Source: Acidobacteriota bacterium
GTDB taxonomy: Bacteria; Acidobacteriota; Terriglobia; Bryobacterales; Bryobacteraceae
NCBI GenBank assembly: GCA_026394055.1
Contig: JAPKYZ010000022.1
Coordinates: forward strand, 1-50,987
DNA: 50,987 bases
Reading direction: 5' to 3'
Shown: positions 46,580 through 50,987 of the stretch, piece after piece
Numbering within the stretch: position 1 is the stretch's first letter
Layout of the letters: each line of letters begins with the position of its first letter
The notes under the pieces: generated by a model
What the model was told of the DNA's origin: nothing
The model's database searches: none
The model's input: only the letters and a program-made list of their open reading frames with translations
Position numbers and translations under genes: made by a program

Positions 46580-47443
46580 TTGTTTGTTGGGATCGGCTGC
46601 CTCGCACAATCGATCCCGCTGGTCCTTCCGGCGCCACTGCTTGACACGGACGGCAATCCGCCGCCAAGTCAAGAGACGGGAGTGTTTATTAGTAGAGACC
46701 TAACCGAAGCCGTCGTATACTACAGGCCCGTATCGACTCCTGGAGTGAGTCAGCGACAAGTGTTCCGGGTTCGTCTGCGCCGAGGCGTGCAACCTTCCGT
46801 GTTGACATCCGTGGAACGAACCGCGGACGGCTATGTGTATCGCTTCCGAATTGACAATCGGCAGGGGGCGCTCGACGAGATCGGATTCGTTGAACTACGC
46901 GATCAGGAGCTACGTTTGGCATCCGCGATATCGGGCCCTGCCGGTTGGGTGAACACCCAGGAGAAGCAGCGGATCGTATGGCGCGAACCTGGGCGCGGCG
47001 CAGCACTGGCCGCCGGCAAGGCGGGCGGAACGCTGACGCTGGTCAGCCGCTTCATGCCTGGGCTTCTTCCGATGTTCATCCAAGCTACTGAGTCTAGTCC
47101 CGCAATTCCCGGTGACCTGCCGGTCGAAATGGCCAATCAATTGAAGGATGTGCTATCCGCGTCCTTCAATGGTCAGGTCGCCATGGTGTTTGGGCCGAAG
47201 TACTCCGATGAGGAGGGCCAAGGCAGAGCTATCGCAGATCTAAGAGCCATCGCAGATTTACTCGGGTATGTACAGCACAGAGTCCGGCTGCGTCAACTTG
47301 CGGCAGCCTCGCCTTTTGTGACTCAAGTTCAGGAACACTTGCAAGCGAGGGTACGAGGCGAGGCCGGGCCGCCGGTGTCTGCCTCACCCATGGATGACAG
47401 GGAGAAGGAAATCGCAAGCTTGCTGAGGGTGTATGACAAATAG
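46580..47443 (+). CDS. Exported protein of unknown function (paralogue A)
   Basis: A 287-residue reading, probably exported. The best ribosome binding site (aggagg, 46539-46544) points to an ATG at 46558, which is out of frame. Removing one A from gaac at 46563-46566 would join that ATG to the frame and give a full signal sequence (MLTVIVALFVGIGCLAQ). As it stands the frame opens at TTG 46580 with only half a signal. No named family is recognised. Segments shared with the next gene are GYVYRFRIDN, SGPAGWV, FMPGLLPMFIQATESSPAIP and VLSASFNGQVAMVFGPKYSD. It overlaps the next gene by 11 bases. Confidence 0.65.
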   Translation: MFVGIGCLAQSIPLVLPAPLLDTDGNPPPSQETGVFISRDLTEAVVYYRPVSTPGVSQRQVFRVRLRRGVQPSVLTSVERTADGYVYRFRIDNRQGALDEIGFVELRDQELRLASAISGPAGWVNTQEKQRIVWREPGRGAALAAGKAGGTLTLVSRFMPGLLPMFIQATESSPAIPGDLPVEMANQLKDVLSASFNGQVAMVFGPKYSDEEGQGRAIADLRAIADLLGYVQHRVRLRQLAAASPFVTQVQEHLQARVRGEAGPPVSASPMDDREKEIASLLRVYDK

Positions 47444-48380
47444 ATCACTGCTGCTCATGGCCGCACTCCTCGCAATCGTTTGCGCGGGATGTGTTGGGCA
47501 GGAATTCAACCCTCTTTCTCTTCCGAGAGTGCTCCCGGACGGGTCGAAACCTCCTAACAGCGAAGGCGAGTATGTGTTTTTCGATCCTAAATCAGGCCAC
47601 CTTGTCGTCTTTGAGCACTCGGAAGGTAATCTGTCTCATGAGGGCAGGCGAGCTACGGTGGAACTCGCCCGGTATACCGAACCTGAGGTGCGCGTATCAG
47701 TATCGGCACATACAGACGGTTTCACCTATAGTTACTGGATCGGTAACGGCCAGCGAGCTAAACAACAGATCAAGGCAATCCGATTCGCTGATCTGAAGTT
47801 TGGTTCGATTTCCGTATCTCCACCGTCTGGATGGGTGGCGAGAGTGCCGTCGGCCATGTTCCTGGAGAGGTTTGGAACTAAGGGCCCGATGGCAACCAGA
47901 GCTATTAATGTGACATACGAACCTCTAACGCGCTTACCGGGCAAGCACGGAGTGGCGGCGGGCGAGAACGTCCGGATCGAACTCACGTCAAAGCTGCGGC
48001 CTGGTCCCGTATGGATTTGGTTCCAGGGCAACGCCGCCACGCCCGAGTTCTTCATGGAGCCCACCCAGGAGATCCAGAGCAAAGTCGTGTCTGCGCTTCA
48101 CTCGAAGTATAACTACCAACAGGTCCTCTCTTTTGGTCCTCGATTCGAAGACGGGCCTTCGGAGCCAATCGCGAAGGAGTACTTGGATGTTCTAAACATG
48201 TGGTCAACGGAAAGACCGCCATTAACCAACACCCGCTTCATGGAAGTGGCCAGGGCTCACTTGTCCCGGCTTGTGCGTGGTGGAAAAGTCACGTCCTTAG
48301 CCGATCTATCAGAAGCAGCGGTTTCTGCTAAAGAAAGAGAGTTCGCCGTCGCACTCCGGGCTGCACTGGAGCAAGAGTAA
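47433..48380 (+). CDS. Exported lipoprotein-like protein of unknown function (paralogue B)
   Basis: A 315-residue protein with a signal peptide (SLLLMAALLAIVCAGC) whose AGC end may be a lipobox. It is a diverged paralogue of the upstream gene: GFTYSYWIGN, SPPSGWVA, LRPGPVWIWFQGNAATPEFF and VVSALHSKYNYQQVLSFGPRF align with the equivalent segments there. A beta-rich domain seems to be followed by a helical C-terminus (FAVALRAALEQE). No family is recognised. The 11-base overlap implies coupled translation, and the pair may form a heteromer. Codon use is less GC-biased than in the neighbours, which may indicate later acquisition. Confidence 0.7.
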   Translation: MTNRSLLLMAALLAIVCAGCVGQEFNPLSLPRVLPDGSKPPNSEGEYVFFDPKSGHLVVFEHSEGNLSHEGRRATVELARYTEPEVRVSVSAHTDGFTYSYWIGNGQRAKQQIKAIRFADLKFGSISVSPPSGWVARVPSAMFLERFGTKGPMATRAINVTYEPLTRLPGKHGVAAGENVRIELTSKLRPGPVWIWFQGNAATPEFFMEPTQEIQSKVVSALHSKYNYQQVLSFGPRFEDGPSEPIAKEYLDVLNMWSTERPPLTNTRFMEVARAHLSRLVRGGKVTSLADLSEAAVSAKEREFAVALRAALEQE

Positions 48381-48454
48381 CCTCACGCAACGTCAGATTA
48401 CAATTCTCTCGACTCATCGCGCGACAGCAGATCGTAGAGGCCGGTCGTGCGTGC

Positions 48455-48594
48455 CTAGCAGGTTGCGGAAAAAGGCCGGAGACCGCTTGCTGACGCGCGC
48501 GGCTCAGTTACTGCGCACGCGTATTTGCAACAGCTTACAGAGCCACGACCGTGAGGGAGTGGTCCTGCAGAACCCTTTTTCCGCAGCCTGCTAG
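48455..48594. repeat. 140-bp MITE-like element with terminal inverted repeats
   Basis: ctagcaggttgcggaaaaagg (48455-48475) and its inverted partner at 48574-48594 match at 20 of 21 positions; the ends carry the self-complementary ctag. The interior has a second, weaker inverted pair: gaccgcttgctgacgcgcgc (from 48481) against the gagccacgaccgtgagggag segment (48540-48559). It has no coding capacity. It lies between convergent genes. A partial copy is at the start of the window. Confidence 0.75.
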
Positions 48595-48597
48595 CGC

Positions 48598-49131
48598 CTA
48601 TAGCCCTTCGAAAATCGACTCCACCGGGCAACTCCAGCCGGGAAACAACTCCGGCAATGTCAGTGCTTGCCCCGCATCGAAGCGTTGCGCGCTGCCGTCC
48701 TGCCGGTAGAGCCGGATGGAGCGTGTCGACGGATAGACCACCAAGACGGCCACCGATCCGCCGTTGAGATAAAGCCCCACCTTGCGCTCCAGTTGGGCGG
48801 CGGTTTCCGAGGAGACCACTTCGACAGCCAGAACGGGAAAATCCGGGTACCCGCTGGCTTCTACATTGGCTGACCGGGACAGTAGTGAGACGTCGGGAAT
48901 CAAGTCAGATTCGCCCACCATTCGGTACATCGTCTCGGAGCACATGCGCAAGCCAGCTGGCCGCGCGATAGCGGCCAGGATTTCTGCAATGTTGGACTTG
49001 ACGATCTCGTGGGCAAATCGACCATTCCCCATCTCCACTAACTCCCCTTCCCAACGCTCCCGCTTCACCCCGGGCACTTCCGGGAGGGCCAAAAACTCTT
49101 CGAAGCTGAGCAGCGTTGCGGCGGTGGCCAT
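48598..49131 (-). CDS. Uma2 family protein (DUF820), copy 4
   Basis: A 177-residue Uma2 protein. It has LLSFEEFLALPEVPGVKRER, RFAHEIVKSNIAEILAAIAR, ESDLIPDVSLLSRSANVEAS (PD motif), PVLAVEVVSSETAAQLERKV (E-x-hydrophobic then Lys), and AVLVVYPSTRSIRLYRQDGS. The fold is PD-(D/E)XK-like; the function is unknown. The end lies four bases from the MITE-like element, so the element could act as its terminator. Confidence 0.85.
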   Translation of the reverse strand: MATAATLLSFEEFLALPEVPGVKRERWEGELVEMGNGRFAHEIVKSNIAEILAAIARPAGLRMCSETMYRMVGESDLIPDVSLLSRSANVEASGYPDFPVLAVEVVSSETAAQLERKVGLYLNGGSVAVLVVYPSTRSIRLYRQDGSAQRFDAGQALTLPELFPGWSCPVESIFEGL

Positions 49132-49140
49132 GGTTTGATT

Positions 49141-49980
49141 TTACCCTTTGACACCCATGCCCGCCAGCACGCCCCGCATGTAGGAAAAGCTCTTGGCCAT
49201 GCCCAGGTACGGATCATCGCCTTCGATCTCGTATTCCAGCATCACGCCGCCCTGGTAGTTCATCTTGATCAATTGCTTGAAGATGGCCGGGATGTCGAAG
49301 CTGCCATCGCCCACCGGCACCTGCGTCTTGCCGTCGCGGATGTCCTTCAGGTCCTTGATGTGCATGTCGATCAAGCGGGAACCAGCGCCTTCGATCTCGG
49401 CCATCAGGTCGCCACCGGAGCGGGTGGTGTGGCCGATGTCGATGCAAACGCCAACGCGCGGGTCCATGTTCTTGATCAGCTTCAGGGCATCAGACGGTTT
49501 GGGGTAATACTTATCTTCCGGGCCGTGGTTATGTAGCGCCACCTTGATGTCGTACTGCTTCACGTACTTCTCGATGCGGGCCAGATTCTTGTCCGTGGAG
49601 CCGATCACCATCATCGGCATGCCGCACTGCTTGGCGTAGTCGAAGTAGTACTTCAGGTCTTCTTCATCGTCCTTCAGCAGGTAGATGGTGCCGCCGCCGG
49701 TGATGGTCAACCCTGCGGCTTCAAACTGCTTGCGCCCCTTCTCGCGATCCTCGGGCGTGGCCCGGTAAGGCAGGTGAAACTCCTTGATGTTGATGTAGGA
49801 GACGCCCAGCTTCTTGGTCATTTTGATGGCCAGGTTGCGGCCGAATTCGCGGAACGAATAGCTGGCAATACCCAACTTCAGCTGAGGCGCAGCCCCGGCC
49901 AAAGGAGCAGGAGAAGCCAGCGCAGAAGCGGCCAGCGGCGCCGCAGCAGAGGCGGCCAAAAAATCACGGCGAGAAGGCAT
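49141..49980 (-). CDS. Tat-exported sugar phosphate isomerase/epimerase-like protein
   Basis: A 279-residue xylose-isomerase-like TIM barrel. The start MPSRRDFLAASAAAPLAASA is a twin-arginine signal, so the folded protein is probably exported. Barrel segments are KLGIASYSFREFGRNLAIKM, GVSYINIKEFHLPY, VALHNHGPEDKYYP with a metal-site His, RVGVCIDIGHTTRSGG with Asp and His, DMHIKDLKD and GGVMLEYEIEGDDPY with the closing Glu. Such proteins are common in Acidobacteriota and Planctomycetota sugar metabolism; the substrate is unknown. I took the ATG before the twin-Arg motif. There is no strong ribosome binding site. Confidence 0.85.
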   Translation of the reverse strand: MPSRRDFLAASAAAPLAASALASPAPLAGAAPQLKLGIASYSFREFGRNLAIKMTKKLGVSYINIKEFHLPYRATPEDREKGRKQFEAAGLTITGGGTIYLLKDDEEDLKYYFDYAKQCGMPMMVIGSTDKNLARIEKYVKQYDIKVALHNHGPEDKYYPKPSDALKLIKNMDPRVGVCIDIGHTTRSGGDLMAEIEGAGSRLIDMHIKDLKDIRDGKTQVPVGDGSFDIPAIFKQLIKMNYQGGVMLEYEIEGDDPYLGMAKSFSYMRGVLAGMGVKG

Positions 49981-50086
49981 GCCGATATTGTATGTGCACC
50001 GCGGGCGAGATGGCGGCGCGAGCCCTGTAAGAGGGTGTGGTCGTGCCAACTGGCCTCGGCGTGACACGGTTGGAGCACTCTACAGC

Positions 50087-50275
50087 ATGAAGGTCCGAGA
50101 TGCGATCAAGCTGGTGGAAGCGGATGGATGGCGGTTGGCCCGTATTCGCGGGAGCCATCGGGACTATTTCCATTCCGTTAAGCCGGGAATCGTAACGGTG
50201 GCGGGCCATCCTTCGGCGGATCTCGATCCGAAGACGTTGGCCTCTATACTGAAGCAAGCAGGTCTCAAGCGATGA
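50087..50275 (+). CDS. hicA: HicA family toxin (pair 2)
   Basis: A 62-residue HicA mRNA interferase, differing at four positions from the one at 9503-9691 (RIRGSHRDYFHSVKPG here against RTRGSHRHYFHSKKPG). The likely catalytic His follows GS. It overlaps hicB by four bases. I set the start at the ATG matching the first copy; a longer reading upstream is antisense to the isomerase gene start. It is divergent from that gene. Confidence 0.9.
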   Translation: MKVRDAIKLVEADGWRLARIRGSHRDYFHSVKPGIVTVAGHPSADLDPKTLASILKQAGLKR

Positions 50276-50484
50276 AATACTCCATTCTCTTCGAACCAAC
50301 GGCCACCGGCTACAGTGCCCACATTCCGGATCTCCCTGGTTGTGTCGCGGCCGGGGCCACACTGGAGGAGACACGGCAGTTGATGCAGGAGGCTGTTGAA
50401 GGCCACCTCGAATGCATGCGAGAGTTTGGCTATGCCATCCCCGAACCCACAACTGTGGCCGAAGGAATCGAAGTCCCGGCCTGA
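50272..50484 (+). CDS. hicB: HicB family antitoxin (pair 2)
   Basis: A 70-residue short HicB antitoxin: MKYSILFEPTATGYSAHIPD, LPGCVAAGATLEETRQLMQE, AVEGHLECMREFGYAIPEPT. It differs from the copy at 9688-9900 mainly by conservative changes. The two pairs may cross-neutralise each other. About 200 bases follow before tRNA-Thr; they contain GC-rich stem-forming sequence (tgccgaagggca, gggca...tgccc) but no gene. Confidence 0.9.
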   Translation: MKYSILFEPTATGYSAHIPDLPGCVAAGATLEETRQLMQEAVEGHLECMREFGYAIPEPTTVAEGIEVPA

Positions 50485-50690
50485 CGTATAGGCTTGCCGA
50501 AGGGCAGGCATACCGCCTTTATGCCGCAAGCAGGCTGCCCGGTGGAGGTGGCCGCCACTTGAGCAGGGCGGCGCGCCGCCTCTTCAGCCCAAATTTGGGT
50601 TCCCGCAGGCGGCTGTGGTAGCCTGTTAGTTGGGCGTGGAACGTCAGGTGCAGGCGCTTTTGCGCGCGCCGGAAGTTCAGCCTAAGCTTG

Positions 50691-50766
<76 letters not shown>

Positions 50767-50808
50767 GAATTTCTTTAAACTCCGACAAGAGGCAGGTTCG
50801 TTTAGTCC

Positions 50809-50987
50809 ATGGCGAAGGAAAAATTTGATCGATCGAAGCCGCACTGCAATGTGGGGACGATTGGACACATCGATCACGGGAAGACGACGTTGACGGCGGC
50901 GATCACCAAGACGCTGGCTAAGCACAATCCGAAGGTGTCGTTCCGGAGCTTTGACTCGATCGACAATGCGCCGGAAGAAAAGGCTCG
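50809..50987 (+). CDS. tuf: Elongation factor Tu (partial, 3' end beyond window)
   Basis: The first 59 codons of EF-Tu, the GTPase that brings aminoacyl-tRNA to the ribosome. It begins [20 protein letters not shown], followed by [20 protein letters not shown], which holds the P-loop GHIDHGKT (Ile in place of the more common Val). It is cut by the window edge in the switch I region ([13 protein letters not shown]). It is probably co-transcribed with tRNA-Thr. Confidence 0.97.
   Translation, partial: MAKEKFDRSKPHCNVGTIGHIDHGKTTLTAAITKTLAKHNPKVSFRSFDSIDNAPEEKA

Noticed and set aside
50660..50688. TTGCGC-17-TAAGCT as the tRNA-Thr promoter
   Set aside because: The -10 would end two bases before the mature tRNA, placing the transcription start inside the tRNA.

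Overview
The window looks like chromosome of an Acidobacteriota member of the Solibacter/Bryobacter type. The reasons are GC-rich coding DNA, two PadR plus long ABC-permease pairs of the acidobacterial 'ADOP' kind, two exported proteins with the Solibacter-type TIGR03437 C-terminal domain, many Uma2-family genes, and many small toxin-antitoxin modules. This placement is an inference from gene content; no rRNA operon is present.

Layout. 0.1-5 kb: DUF1990 protein, recO, a hicB-hicA pair, an orphan DUF2191 antitoxin-like gene, then glyQ-glyS. 5-10.3 kb: an accessory stretch with a cupin, a SnoaL-like protein, a 1017-residue DUF4062-NACHT-FGE protein whose last codons look like a diversity-generating-retroelement (DGR) variable region, a hicA-hicB pair and a long inverted repeat. 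10.3-13.1 kb: ppdK with a clear terminator. 13.2-20.4 kb: a RelE/HTH toxin-antitoxin pair, two tandem Uma2 genes, a scar made of fragments of two genes that are intact elsewhere in the window, two VOC proteins, a serine hydrolase split by an in-frame TAG, and an intact serine hydrolase. 20.4-26.5 kb (minus strand): two PadR-ADOP units, one permease carrying a 1-nt frameshift; each padR has a promoter overlapped by a palindrome. 26.6-31.8 kb (minus): serine hydrolase, Uma2, a rhodanese whose catalytic Cys codon is UGA (candidate selenoprotein), a Lys/Ala/Pro-repeat histone-like protein, then a cluster of exported coiled-coil and TPR proteins downstream of uvrA. 34.7-42.2 kb (plus): mutY, two TIGR03437 exported proteins, a hybrid histidine kinase, an orphan sugar-binding lipoprotein and a thioredoxin-like [2Fe-2S] protein. 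43.4-45.9 kb: rpsO-pnp. 46-50.5 kb: Uma2 remnant, two overlapping paralogous exported proteins of unknown function, a short element with terminal inverted repeats, Uma2, a Tat-exported TIM-barrel isomerase-like protein, and a second hicA-hicB pair nearly identical to the one near 9.5 kb. The window ends with tRNA-Thr(GGT) and the start of tuf.

How it fits together. The core is housekeeping: translation (glyQS, rpsO, tRNA-Thr, tuf), RNA turnover (pnp), repair (recO, uvrA, mutY) and pyruvate/PEP exchange (ppdK). Between these lie accessory genes typical of a large, repeat-rich soil-bacterium genome: toxin-antitoxin pairs, Uma2 genes, STAND-type NTPase, MITE-like repeats and gene debris. The two observations most worth following are the UGA-containing rhodanese with a SECIS-like hairpin (28.5-28.9 kb) and the NACHT-FGE protein with a DGR-like C-terminus (6.3-9.3 kb).
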